Source: Nodularia sp. NIES-3585 | GTDB lineage: Bacteria; Cyanobacteriota; Cyanobacteriia; Cyanobacteriales; Nostocaceae | Length of the DNA stretch: 64,000 nt | Reading direction: 5' to 3' | Assembly: GCF_002218065.1 (NCBI RefSeq) | Contig: NZ_BDUB01000001.1 | Location: 569,567-633,566, forward strand | Position numbers and translations under genes: made by a program | In this document: one piece after another, positions 44,751 to 54,900 of the stretch | Layout of the letters: every line of letters starts with the position of its first letter | Numbering within the stretch: the first letter of the stretch is position 1 | Notes under the pieces: generated by a model | Database searches by the model: none | What the model was told of the DNA's origin: nothing | The model's input: only the letters and a program-made list of their open reading frames with translations

Positions 44751-47700
44751 ATGAGCAACATCTTACTCGTACCCATCCATGTCAATGCCTTATGCCTGAA
44801 TGGCACTAACGAAGCCGTGAGTGCATTTGCCGATTTTCGTCGATTACCTTTTATATATGATGGAGAAACCCATCAGACTGGTACTCCCAATATCAGCAAA
44901 CAAATTCTTACACCTCTGTTTGATGCAGGGACAACAAGTCTAAAAGCTGGTATTCATTTACACTGGTTTTTACCCGATGCCCTAACGAGGGGTGAACATA
45001 GTGCCACTGGCACAAAATTCCCCATTGTCCCCAATCGCTGGCTGATTTTGCGTCAAGGGGGCGATCAAGGAACTAAGCAATGGTTAATTGAAAGTGACTA
45101 TCTTTACCCGGAAAAATTAGGGTCAGGTGAAGAACCTGCTGATACTATTAATATCTTAGTTCAGCGCCCCACTCCCGAAACCGACCAATATCAGCGCTAT
45201 CGCTATATGGGACGGACTCTAGAACTATCAGATTGGCGGCAACAGAGTCATTCAGATCACGAATATACAGCGACTTTAACTGCCATTGGTACACAAGCAG
45301 AAGTTCCTCTGTTTGACTATGTACAAGCCACCTTTGCAGCTTTTTATCCTAACTGTCAGAGTGTGTTCGGCTTTCATGATCAGGATTACGCAACGAACAA
45401 TCCTCCATCGGGGTTACAGTACGATGTCATTGGCTGGTATGGTGACGAGCAACAGGACATATTAAAGACCCTATTGCAAAACAATCAGGGGAAAAACTCA
45501 GAGCAATTATTAGAACTCATACAAGAAGAATTGCGTTGGACATTTGAGCTTGACGGGGAGATTCCCCAGCGCACACTTTACCATTCAAGAGTCACCTTTG
45601 GGTCTACAGGGCAAGTCTTATCTGCTAGCGATCGCATCAACAGTTTATCCCAGCCAAGCATTGCTGTGGGTAATTCAGCACCAGAAGCCTTGTCAGCCTA
45701 TTTAGCTCACGACTACAACAACCAAACTAACCCAGAAATTCGCCAACTTGTGCAAGAACAGCTAGAAGCTCTACAACTGTCAGAACGCTTGGAGTCCGGC
45801 CAACTCGACCTTGATGCTAAATTACAGGAGGCTCGTCACGAGCAGGGTTTTGGGACGCAAAGTGCAGGCATTCTCTGGTTGATCGCACCCAAAGTTTCAG
45901 ACGCTCAAACCTATAGGGGAATTTTTTCAATTCCCAATTCCAAATCTCAAATTCAAAGTCGGTTCAGCGTACCCTTAGACCTTGGTGGTCAACTCAATCA
46001 AGTCAATCTTTTGCAAGAAGAATACAATCAAGCACTGGTGAACATCGAGTCTCAAAGCCAGCAGTTATATACCCACTGGTATGAGTACATAGAAAAGTAC
46101 CATAGTGACGCTGGCAATAGTGGGCTTATTCTTGATGATACGACAGAAAAGTTGCTCAATCCCTTGCGGACTGCCCTTGGTCAGACAGGAAGGTTAGAAA
46201 TTGAAAGGGATGATTCGGATAATTTCAGAGTAACGGCGGCGACTTTATGCTTTAGCATTTATTCGTCTTTTACTTATTTACAAGACTGTATCAATTTTTT
46301 AAATCAAGCGGTTGCAGGGACTGTTACTGGTAAAGATTGGTATGAATATTTACAAGTTGAATTTGAAAAATGTAATGTTAAACTTCCCCCCCAACCACCC
46401 GTTACTGGGAGTGATCTGATACCGCTAAACATTACGCAAGTAACACCAGGACAGGAATGGCAAATCAACGACCAAGGGCAAACCTACACTGTCAAAGTAG
46501 AAAATAGCGTTTTAAATATTTACATTCCCCCGACATACATTCCTGTTTCTGGACAACCTCAACTGGCTCACCAACTAGCAACTGCAATTAATAATTTAAT
46601 TGAAGCGATCGCAACCCACAACAGTACAGCCGAAACCCAATACACCCTCAAACAAGTTCCTGCGGCACATTATTGGCAAGCAAACGATCCAGTCGTTTTC
46701 TTAGCAGGGGAAGCGGCCGCTTCGACAGGGCATAAACGCTTGCAGAGTGGTGAATTTTTACAGTGTCACCAATCGAATGCCGATCTGGATTTACAAAAAT
46801 TGCCAGAGTCAACTATTACCAGTATTCAGAACCAAATCAATAATTTAGCCTCCCAAGCGAGTGCAGAAGACATTGGGTTTAATCACTGGAGACAACAACC
46901 TTGGATTCCCTTTTTGATGCAGTGGGCAGTGCAGGCGTTCCCTTGCCGTCCCGGCGACCCAAATGCCAACTATAATCCTGAAGTCATCCTCGACAATTAC
47001 CAGCTAGAACGCAACGCTATTGACCTCACCCTGAAAACAGGTAGTGAAAACAACTTTGTGCAAACTGCCAATACCTATCAAGGCTTGAGCATCTTGACAC
47101 CGGCGGCAAATTTAATATTAGAAGAACGACTGACAGGTTATCTGAATGAAGAATTACTGCCCCAGTATTACAGTGCCAATAACATTCCTGAAGAACAGCA
47201 AACAGAGGATTTCCTCAGTGAAAATTTTCAGGCGATCGCTGATTGGTATCGAAACTCAATAACTGGCAAAACAGAGATAGAAAAAGCTCAAGACCCGATT
47301 TGGGTAACTCTGCGGGCTTATGAACAGATGCAGACTCTAGAAGGACAAGCTCAGGCGATCGCTGGATTTAACGATACCCTGTTACTTTACCGACCGACTT
47401 TATACTTAGAGATAGATGACCCCCTCCTCGCAACCAACGACAGTGTGAAAAACATCAAATTCTTCCACGAGCAAGTGCGCTGGACGTTGGGCTATACCCT
47501 ACAATACGAAATTCTCAAACTAGACATATTTAATCCCATTCGCAGTGGAGCGATGAACATCACGACTTTATGGCTAGTTGATACCTTTGGGCAATTTAAA
47601 AAAGTCGTGGAAGCGGGAATGAACACCGATGTCATCACCACAATCCAGATGACACCGCCCAATAACAACCATCAAGTATTGTTACCGCCCCGTTTAGCAC

Positions 47701-48746
47701 AACCCGCCCGTCTGAACTTCCACTGGATAGTAGCAGATAAGCAAAAGGAAGAACAATTAACCACAGCACCAGCCATTACGCCTGTCTGTGGTTGGATTGT
47801 ACCCAACAATCTTGACAGCAACCTGGAATTTTATGACACTCACGGTCAAGCACTCGGATTAATTGATCGGGCTGGGACTTGGCGGACTACACCTGGTAAG
47901 ACTACATCCTTCAATACACAAGGCTATCCCCAACTTGCCAACCCGCACTTAACCAAAGTAGTGCATTATTTACTGGAACGGGGAATGAATTTTCAGCAAG
48001 AATTCATCTCTACCTTAATTAATTCTTTAGATAATATCGCCCCGGAAAACTTTGCCGAGCATCCCAGTTTGGCTTTGTTGATAGGACGACCAATGGCCGT
48101 TGTCCGAGCCACCTTTAACTTAGAAGTCCAAGGAGTGCCCACTGTTGATCCCAGCCTCAGCATCACTGACTCAAACTACCCCACAAATCGTGGCTTTGAT
48201 GCGGTCAAATTCCCCATTCACTTAGGAGATTATCAACAATTCAACGACGGATTAGTTGGTTACTGGCGAGAAGTTCACCAAGGAGAAAATTACGAGTATG
48301 AGGGCAATATTTTCTATGCTCCGCAAAGCAATTTAATTAATAATAACTTAATTCAAACTGAAGCAGAAGGCATAGTGTATTTTCAACAAACGGTAGACGC
48401 ACCGCCCCAATTCGTCACCATGTTAATTGATCCGCGAGGCACAATTCATGCTAAGTCTGGGATTTTGCCTAATCGAGAATTGCGCTTATCCCCAGAGAAT
48501 TATGACGAAGCATTAAAGGCGATCGAGGTTCATTTTCTCTCAACACCTGTTTTATCTAATCAAGGAGAAATTATTATCCCCTTGCCAGAAATTCCTCAAT
48601 ATGCTTGGTCTTGGTTATCTCGTGAAAGTAGCAATTGGTTAACAAGTGACATTCAACCTGTTAATTTCAACGCCACCTTTGCTGCACCCCAAGAACTTTA
48701 TGAAGGATGGTTACAGCTTACACCAGCAGAGGAAGGGGAAGAGTAA
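44751..48746 (+). CDS. Large protein of unknown function (gene 1 of five-gene cluster)
   Basis: I do not recognise this 1331-residue protein. It starts at ATG 44751 without a signal peptide. Visible segments are 'ILLVPIHVNALCLNGTNEAV' at the N-terminus, 'AGIHLHWFLPDALTRG' near residue 70, 'SVFGFHDQDYATNNPPSG' near 210, helical stretches with many Gln/Glu residues, 'GFGTQSAGILWLIAPK' near 370, and a C-terminal third with 'FHWIVADKQKEEQLTTAPA' and 'LIGRPMAVVRATFNLEVQG'. It ends in an acidic tail (PAEEGEE). The N-terminal residues and mixed alpha/beta texture suggest a soluble multi-domain structural protein. It opens a run of five co-directional genes ending at 57018. Confidence 0.8.
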   Translation: MSNILLVPIHVNALCLNGTNEAVSAFADFRRLPFIYDGETHQTGTPNISKQILTPLFDAGTTSLKAGIHLHWFLPDALTRGEHSATGTKFPIVPNRWLILRQGGDQGTKQWLIESDYLYPEKLGSGEEPADTINILVQRPTPETDQYQRYRYMGRTLELSDWRQQSHSDHEYTATLTAIGTQAEVPLFDYVQATFAAFYPNCQSVFGFHDQDYATNNPPSGLQYDVIGWYGDEQQDILKTLLQNNQGKNSEQLLELIQEELRWTFELDGEIPQRTLYHSRVTFGSTGQVLSASDRINSLSQPSIAVGNSAPEALSAYLAHDYNNQTNPEIRQLVQEQLEALQLSERLESGQLDLDAKLQEARHEQGFGTQSAGILWLIAPKVSDAQTYRGIFSIPNSKSQIQSRFSVPLDLGGQLNQVNLLQEEYNQALVNIESQSQQLYTHWYEYIEKYHSDAGNSGLILDDTTEKLLNPLRTALGQTGRLEIERDDSDNFRVTAATLCFSIYSSFTYLQDCINFLNQAVAGTVTGKDWYEYLQVEFEKCNVKLPPQPPVTGSDLIPLNITQVTPGQEWQINDQGQTYTVKVENSVLNIYIPPTYIPVSGQPQLAHQLATAINNLIEAIATHNSTAETQYTLKQVPAAHYWQANDPVVFLAGEAAASTGHKRLQSGEFLQCHQSNADLDLQKLPESTITSIQNQINNLASQASAEDIGFNHWRQQPWIPFLMQWAVQAFPCRPGDPNANYNPEVILDNYQLERNAIDLTLKTGSENNFVQTANTYQGLSILTPAANLILEERLTGYLNEELLPQYYSANNIPEEQQTEDFLSENFQAIADWYRNSITGKTEIEKAQDPIWVTLRAYEQMQTLEGQAQAIAGFNDTLLLYRPTLYLEIDDPLLATNDSVKNIKFFHEQVRWTLGYTLQYEILKLDIFNPIRSGAMNITTLWLVDTFGQFKKVVEAGMNTDVITTIQMTPPNNNHQVLLPPRLAQPARLNFHWIVADKQKEEQLTTAPAITPVCGWIVPNNLDSNLEFYDTHGQALGLIDRAGTWRTTPGKTTSFNTQGYPQLANPHLTKVVHYLLERGMNFQQEFISTLINSLDNIAPENFAEHPSLALLIGRPMAVVRATFNLEVQGVPTVDPSLSITDSNYPTNRGFDAVKFPIHLGDYQQFNDGLVGYWREVHQGENYEYEGNIFYAPQSNLINNNLIQTEAEGIVYFQQTVDAPPQFVTMLIDPRGTIHAKSGILPNRELRLSPENYDEALKAIEVHFLSTPVLSNQGEIIIPLPEIPQYAWSWLSRESSNWLTSDIQPVNFNATFAAPQELYEGWLQLTPAEEGEE

Positions 48747-48767
48747 AAAAAGGGAGAACCCCGCAGT

Positions 48768-48800
48768 TATAGCAACCGCCAAGGCGGTTAGGACATGAAA
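48768..48800 (-). repeat. Truncated TATAGC repeat, copy 4
   Basis: TATAGCAACCGCCAAGGCGG at 48768 matches the start of copy 2, then the match fades after GGACATGAAAAA. It sits in the 150-base gap between gene 1 and the 5'-truncated gene 2 of the cluster. Confidence 0.6.
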
Positions 48801-48897
48801 AAATCCCAAAACCAAGTCACCGCCAGCATTTCAATTTTGACTTTTGACTTTTGCTATGTGCCGCTCTCTTAGCACCACACCATCCTAAAACGTTACT

Positions 48898-50097
48898 TTG
48901 TCGTGGGAGTTTAAACGCGATGAAATCACCATTATTGAAGTTACCCCGACAGCACCAGGTGAAACCGATCCTTATGAAAAAAGTTTTACGGAGACTTTAA
49001 AGATGATTCAACAAGGACCAGCTATTCCTCTCTATGTAGGATTTTTTAGTTCTAATCGTGTTCTCAACGCAGATAACCAAGAGAATGAGTTGAGACTGCG
49101 AATCACGAATATGTCCAACTCATCTATCACTTTTAGCCACCATTCCAGCCCAGCTAACAGATCTCAACTGGTAGTTGCTCTCGAAGTAGGAGATGCAAAT
49201 ACATTTCCTTGGGCGCTGGGTACAAAAGACCAAGTTAATGGTGTAGTAGTTTCAATTGATGGAGATTGGGAGTTTGATCCAGCTAACCCAAAAGAAAATG
49301 GCAAAATGCTGGAGTGGACGTTTACCCCCAAATCAGCCGATGTGGTGTTAGATTCTCAAGATACTGTAGTCATCAAGCTGAGTCAAATTGCCACGGCTCA
49401 CCCAACAGGGATGGCTAACTTGTATTTACGTTCTCAATGCGTGCCAGGATATCGGGATAGCGAGTTTATTTGCCAAATTGAGAAAGCACCTTTGGTATAT
49501 CCTGGTGAAAACAAAAACGTGGGTGTCGGGACAACAAATCCTACAGCAAAACTACAGATTGATGGAACAGGAACTACATTTTTAAGTAGCAATGGTAAAC
49601 CTTTGAGTAGCAATAGCCCAACTAACCAAGTAATTATTCAAGATGGCAATTTAGGAATTGGGACAAAAAATCCTACAGTAAAACTACAGATTGATGGAAC
49701 AGGAAATACATTTTTGAGTGGCAATGGTACAGCTAACCAAGTAGTTATTCAAGATGGCAATTTGGGCATTGGAACTACCGAGCCAAAAGGTCAATTAGAT
49801 ATGCAGGGAAGCATAAAAATTAACGGTGAGCCAGCTATGGAATCAAAGGAATACTCCTCTCCGGATGAAGAGAATTTTATTCTTACAGAACAAAATACGG
49901 AAGAGTGGGGTGCTTTTATTGCAGGATCTAGAATTTACCTTACTAAAAATCTTGAGGTATCAGATAAATATAATACAAATAAATGGGAAATAGATACGAG
50001 AGCGCACGATAATACAACAAACATAGTAAAGGTTCTATTTATTAGAAAAGAATTTTTCGAGGTACAGTATAAACCAGCAGAGGAAGAGGAAGAGTGA
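48898..50097 (+). CDS. 5'-truncated paralogue with GIGTT repeats (gene 2 of cluster)
   Basis: The open frame of 399 residues begins at TTG 48898 (LSWEFKRDEITIIEVTPTAP) with no ribosome binding site. It aligns, almost base for base, with the downstream gene 3 from its residue about 145 on, so its N-terminal 140 residues are missing. It keeps a beta-rich domain ('IPLYVGFFSSNRVLN', 'VALEVGDANTFPWALGTKD'), two to three repeats of about 37 residues with 'GVGTTNPTAKLQIDGTG', and a C-terminal 'FIRKEFFE' followed by the acidic tail PAEEEEE. It may be a pseudogene or may be expressed by read-through from gene 1. Confidence 0.6.
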   Translation: MSWEFKRDEITIIEVTPTAPGETDPYEKSFTETLKMIQQGPAIPLYVGFFSSNRVLNADNQENELRLRITNMSNSSITFSHHSSPANRSQLVVALEVGDANTFPWALGTKDQVNGVVVSIDGDWEFDPANPKENGKMLEWTFTPKSADVVLDSQDTVVIKLSQIATAHPTGMANLYLRSQCVPGYRDSEFICQIEKAPLVYPGENKNVGVGTTNPTAKLQIDGTGTTFLSSNGKPLSSNSPTNQVIIQDGNLGIGTKNPTVKLQIDGTGNTFLSGNGTANQVVIQDGNLGIGTTEPKGQLDMQGSIKINGEPAMESKEYSSPDEENFILTEQNTEEWGAFIAGSRIYLTKNLEVSDKYNTNKWEIDTRAHDNTTNIVKVLFIRKEFFEVQYKPAEEEEE

Positions 50098-50187
50098 TAG
50101 CAATTCAAAATTCACGCATTCGCTCATTCAAAATTGCCAAGATTGCAAGCAGAGCAGCGCCATCCCAAAATTAAGAGATAAAACCCG

Positions 50188-51738
50188 ATGACAGCAACCA
50201 AAAAACAACCCTTTAACTTTCTTTTCTACTACGAATCTGATACAGGAGAAAGAACAAAAAACGCTTTATTGGTAGGAGGAGATCCCAGTACAGCCAGTCC
50301 TCTTCATCTCCAAATTGGCATTCAAGAAGCTAAACAAATCCTGATACTTCCCCTCCCAGGCATAACTACAGCAAGTCCCAGCAATTACCACTTGAAATTG
50401 CAGTTCGATACCGCAAAATTGCTCCAACCAGAACAGATTACCGTTGATAGTGATGATTGGGATCTCCACCTAGAAAAAGATACAATTTTCTATCTTCTTT
50501 GGAAAAAAGAGGAAGTTACTCTCGATGAGAATAATTCCATCAAACTGATGCTCAATGGTGTCATGGCAACTCTAGAATCAACCCAGCAGAATGCAACCAC
50601 AACAAATGTTACTTTGTCGTGGGAGTTTAAACGCGATGGGATCACCATTATTGACGTTACCCCGACAGCACCAGGTGAAACCGATCCTTATGAAAAAAGT
50701 TTTACGGAGACTTTAAATATAATTCAACAACAAGGACTAGCTATTCCTCTCTATGTAGGATTTTTCAGTTCTAATCGTGTTCTTAACACAAATAACCAAG
50801 AGAGTGAGTTGAGACTGCGAATCACGAATATGTCCAACTCACCTATCACCTTTAGGCACGATCTCTCTCAATTGGTAGTTGCCCTCGAAGTAGGAGATGC
50901 AAATACATTTCCTTGGGCACTGGGGACAAAAGACCTACTTAATGGTGTAGTGGTGTCAATTGATGGAGATAAATGGGGCTTTAAAAAGATAGAAGAAAAA
51001 GGCAGAATGCTGGAGTGGACGTTTACCCCCAAATCAGACCCTGGCGTGGAGTTAAAGTCTCAAGATACTATGATCATCAAGCTGAGTCAAATTGTCACGG
51101 ATTATCCAACAGGGATGACTAACTTGTATTTACGTTCTCATTACGTGCCAGGATATCGGGATAGCGAGTTTATTTGCCAAATTGAAAAAACACCTTTGGT
51201 ATATCCTGATAAAAACGTGGGTATCGGGACAACAACTCCTACAGCAAAACTACAGATTAATGGAACAGGAACTACATTTTTGAGTGGCAATGGTGCAACT
51301 AACCAAGTAACTATTCAAGATGGCAATTTAGGAATTGGGACAACTCCTACAGCAAAACTACAGATTGATGGAACAGGAACTACATTTTTGAGTGGCAATG
51401 GTACAGCTAACCAAGTAGTTATTCAAGATGGCAATTTGGGCATTGGAACTACCGATCCAAAAGGTAAGTTGGATATGCAGGGAAGCATAAAAATTAACGG
51501 TAGTCCAGCCATGAAATCAGAGGAATACTTATATTTGGAGCCGGACATATTATTTTCTCTAGAGCAGAGTCCGGAAGAGTGGGGTGCTTTTATTGCAGGA
51601 TCTAGAATTATCTTTACTAAGCAGGTTAACGCTTCAGATCAAGATAAGAACTGGAAGATAATTACGTCAGAATACAACAATATCCTAAAAGGCATCAGAG
51701 TAAAGGTTCTATTTATTAGAAAAGAATTTTTCGAGTAA
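50188..51738 (+). CDS. GIGTT-repeat protein (gene 3 of cluster), intact paralogue
   Basis: The 516-residue product begins at ATG 50188 (MTATKKQPFNFLFYYESDTG) without a signal peptide. Residues 1-140 form a beta-rich domain absent from gene 2 ('TASPLHLQIGIQEAKQILIL'), residues 145-340 a second one ('VALEVGDANTFPWALGTKD', 'MTNLYLRSHYVPGYRDSEF'), and residues about 345-455 three repeats with 'NVGIGTTTPTAKLQINGTG', 'NLGIGTTPTAKLQIDGTG' and 'NLGIGTTDPKGKLDMQGS', 36-37 residues apart. Such repeats occur in phage tail fibres and surface fibres, usually before an S74 chaperone domain, which is absent here. The role is unknown. Confidence 0.82.
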   Translation: MTATKKQPFNFLFYYESDTGERTKNALLVGGDPSTASPLHLQIGIQEAKQILILPLPGITTASPSNYHLKLQFDTAKLLQPEQITVDSDDWDLHLEKDTIFYLLWKKEEVTLDENNSIKLMLNGVMATLESTQQNATTTNVTLSWEFKRDGITIIDVTPTAPGETDPYEKSFTETLNIIQQQGLAIPLYVGFFSSNRVLNTNNQESELRLRITNMSNSPITFRHDLSQLVVALEVGDANTFPWALGTKDLLNGVVVSIDGDKWGFKKIEEKGRMLEWTFTPKSDPGVELKSQDTMIIKLSQIVTDYPTGMTNLYLRSHYVPGYRDSEFICQIEKTPLVYPDKNVGIGTTTPTAKLQINGTGTTFLSGNGATNQVTIQDGNLGIGTTPTAKLQIDGTGTTFLSGNGTANQVVIQDGNLGIGTTDPKGKLDMQGSIKINGSPAMKSEEYLYLEPDILFSLEQSPEEWGAFIAGSRIIFTKQVNASDQDKNWKIITSEYNNILKGIRVKVLFIRKEFFE

Positions 51739-51996
51739 ACCAAACTGAAATCCAAGAAAGCCAAAGGCATAACATAGAGAATTTTATGACGCATGGAATT
51801 AATCTAACTAACCCTTTTGAGGAGAAAGCAAGCGATCGCCTTTGTGTCAATTCATCCCTTTCACGACAAGCGATCGCATTCACTCAAAACAAACACAAAT
51901 CTCAACCGGGTAATATCCAGCCTTGTTCTAGACCAAAAGTGCGATCGCTTCTACAACTTCCGAGAAAACGACAATATTTTTGTGAGTGTAAAAACA

Positions 51997-54900
51997 ATGA
52001 ATCCTATTGAGATTGATGTCGATATATATAAAAACCTTCAAGAAGTCAATGAATTTTTAAAAGAGAATATTGGTTTTGGAATTGAGCCAATTCCAGATTT
52101 CCTCAGCGATTGCCCCCTGATATCTGCTGAGTACACGCCACCACAAGATAATGGTGAGTATAAACTTGAGTGCGAACTCAAATTTATTCTTGCTGAAGAA
52201 GAAGAAGAGGAGGAAAACTTAGACAAAGATATAAAAGCTAGTATTACTGTTGAATTCAAAAACGAGTACCAAACATATACTGGTAAACTAATCTATCCTC
52301 TCACAGAAGACAAAAATCTCTATTTTGAACTTCAGTTTCAGAAAGACCGAACTGGTACAAAAACATCAAGTATTTTAGTAGCGACTACTGCCATCACAGA
52401 AGATATTTCACTAAAACTTTTTGAAGGAGCTTTACCTGGACTAGAAAACATTATTCCCGAAGAAATAACAATCGGCAGCAATTACAATGCCGTCATCGTG
52501 ATGACAAAATCTGGCACAAAAACTGCCAGAAAATTCCTTTTAGGGCTTGGCTTCAAAACTGAACTTAATCTTAATATTGACTTATCCGAACTGCCTTTAA
52601 TTGGTGATCAAATTCCTTTCGATCCAAACAGTAACTACCTGGAAATTCGACTGCTTGTTAGTACGAAAACTTTTGACGAAAAAGAACTAACAACAATCAA
52701 CGAATTACTGTCAGAATTAAAATCACCTGTAGAGATTCCATCGCCCAGTACCCGCCAACAGCTAACCAAGGGTGCAAGCATCGCCGCCAAACTAGAATTA
52801 ATCGGGATATACAAACAAAGCTGGTTTATCCCCTTAGTAGTCAAGCATCCTACTGGTGGGACAGGAGAAATAATAACAATTACTCAAAACACTAATGACA
52901 CAGAAACTCTAATTACTATAACTGGCAACAGTGCTTGGTTTACGGTGCAGAAGTCTTTCGGGCCAATCTACATAGGGAAAATCGGGCTGCTTTATCTAAA
53001 AGGAGGAATTCGATTAGTTATACAAACATCCCTGCAAATATCTCGGTTCGTTCTTTCTCTCATCGGTCTTTCGGTTAGGGCTGATCTATGTAATTTTAAC
53101 CCCGATTTTAAACTTGAAGGCTTTGGCTTGCAGCTGATCAGCAAAACCTTACAAATTAGTGGTGCTTTTGCCAGACTTGAGAAAGAAGACTATGACGAAT
53201 ATTTAGGTATAGCTTCTTTGGGAATTAAAATCCAAAAGATGGGCTTATCTTTTTCTACCCTTGGTTCCTTTGCTGACTTCAAAGGAAAACCCGCTTTATT
53301 CCTCTATCTGGCAGTGAGTTATCCCTTGGGTGGAGCGCCTTTCTTCTTTGTCACAGGATTATCAGGCGGTTTTGGCTACAGCCGTTCTTTAACTATTCCT
53401 GAATTAGAGGAACTGCCAACTTTTCCGTTAGTTTATCAGGCAGTCAACGGAGTTGATCCGATAGATTTTGATAACCCTTCTAGTTGTATTAACGAACAAT
53501 TGGAACTACTTGATGAGTATATCCAGCCTTCTTTGGGTTCAGGATTCTTTGCCGCTGGGATGAAATTTACCTCCTTTAAGTTGGTTGACAGTTTTGCTTT
53601 ATTAACTGCTGCTATTAACGAACATAAGTTTGAGTTAAATTTAATCGGTAATTCTCGATTAGTCGTTCCTCCGAAAGTGCCAAAATTAGCCCCAATTGCC
53701 CAAGCGGAGATGATTTTGAGAGCGCAGTTTGCTCTTCAGGATGGTCTGATTGCCGTTCAATCTCAACTGACTGCTGCCTCTTATATCTTCTCAACTGAAT
53801 GTCATTTAACTGGGGGTTTTGCTTTCTTCTTCTGGTTCGCAGGGGAACACGCTGGCGACTTCGTAATTACTTTAGGAGGCTACCATCCTGAGTTTAAAGT
53901 TCCCCCTCACTATCCTCAAGTGCCACGCCTGGGTTATGAATGGCAGATTGACAAGAATACCTTGATTACTGGCCAATCTTACTTTGCCCTTTGTTCCCAT
54001 GCACTGATGGCTGGGGGACTATTCGCCTTAAGCTATGATGATGGTTGGGCATCAGCTTCTTTTACTGTGGGGGCTGACTTTTTAATCTGCTGGAAACCTT
54101 ATTATTACGATATTAAAGCTTATGTGAGCATGAGGGCGAAAATTTCCTTTGTCTCTGGAAATTTGGGCGTACAAGTCCATTTTTGGGGGCCGGAATTTGG
54201 TGGAACTTTTAAAATTGATTTGGTGCTGTTTTCCGTTCAGGTTAAATTTGGTGACCAAAGTTCCCGCGGTTCTCTACCCATTGATTGGGATGAATTTCGT
54301 GAGTCGTTCTTACCCCCCGATGAGGAAATGTGCAGTATTACTGCTGCCGAAGGTTTGATCAAACAATTCCAAGTAGGGGATGAAGAAATTTGGATACTCA
54401 ATCCTACGCGCTTTGGTTTAGTTACAGATGCCTTTATTCCTTCCCAGAAAGTGTTTGTTAGAGGAGAGGATAAAGCCACTAGTCCTGCTTTTGGGATTAA
54501 TCCAATGGGAATTAATTCTGACTCATTAGAAACAACACACCGCGTCCAAATAGACAAACAAAATGCCTCTGTTGATCACAAGTTCACCTTTGAACCTGTG
54601 ACGAAAAAAGCACCAACAGCAATGTGGGGAGAACCTAACTTCAATGCTCTAGGTCGTCTCAAGCTTCCTGAAGTGAATGGACAGCAATTTGTGGAAGATG
54701 TTTTATTTGGTTTCCAGATTGTTCCCACACAAGAGCCTAACCCTGCTAGCACTCAGGATATTGCAATTGCCAAGCTTCAATATGAAACAACAAAATTTGA
54801 GCCGCATTATTTGTGGGAAAAACTTCCTGCTTTTGGGGAAATTGCGGATAATGATGCAGGACGCAGAAACAAAATTCGAGCTACGGTTGCCAGTAATAAC

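Noticed and set aside
51786-52010. 74-codon frame before the DUF6603-like gene
   Set aside because: Overlaps the HIP1-rich leader in another frame and has no protein-like conservation.
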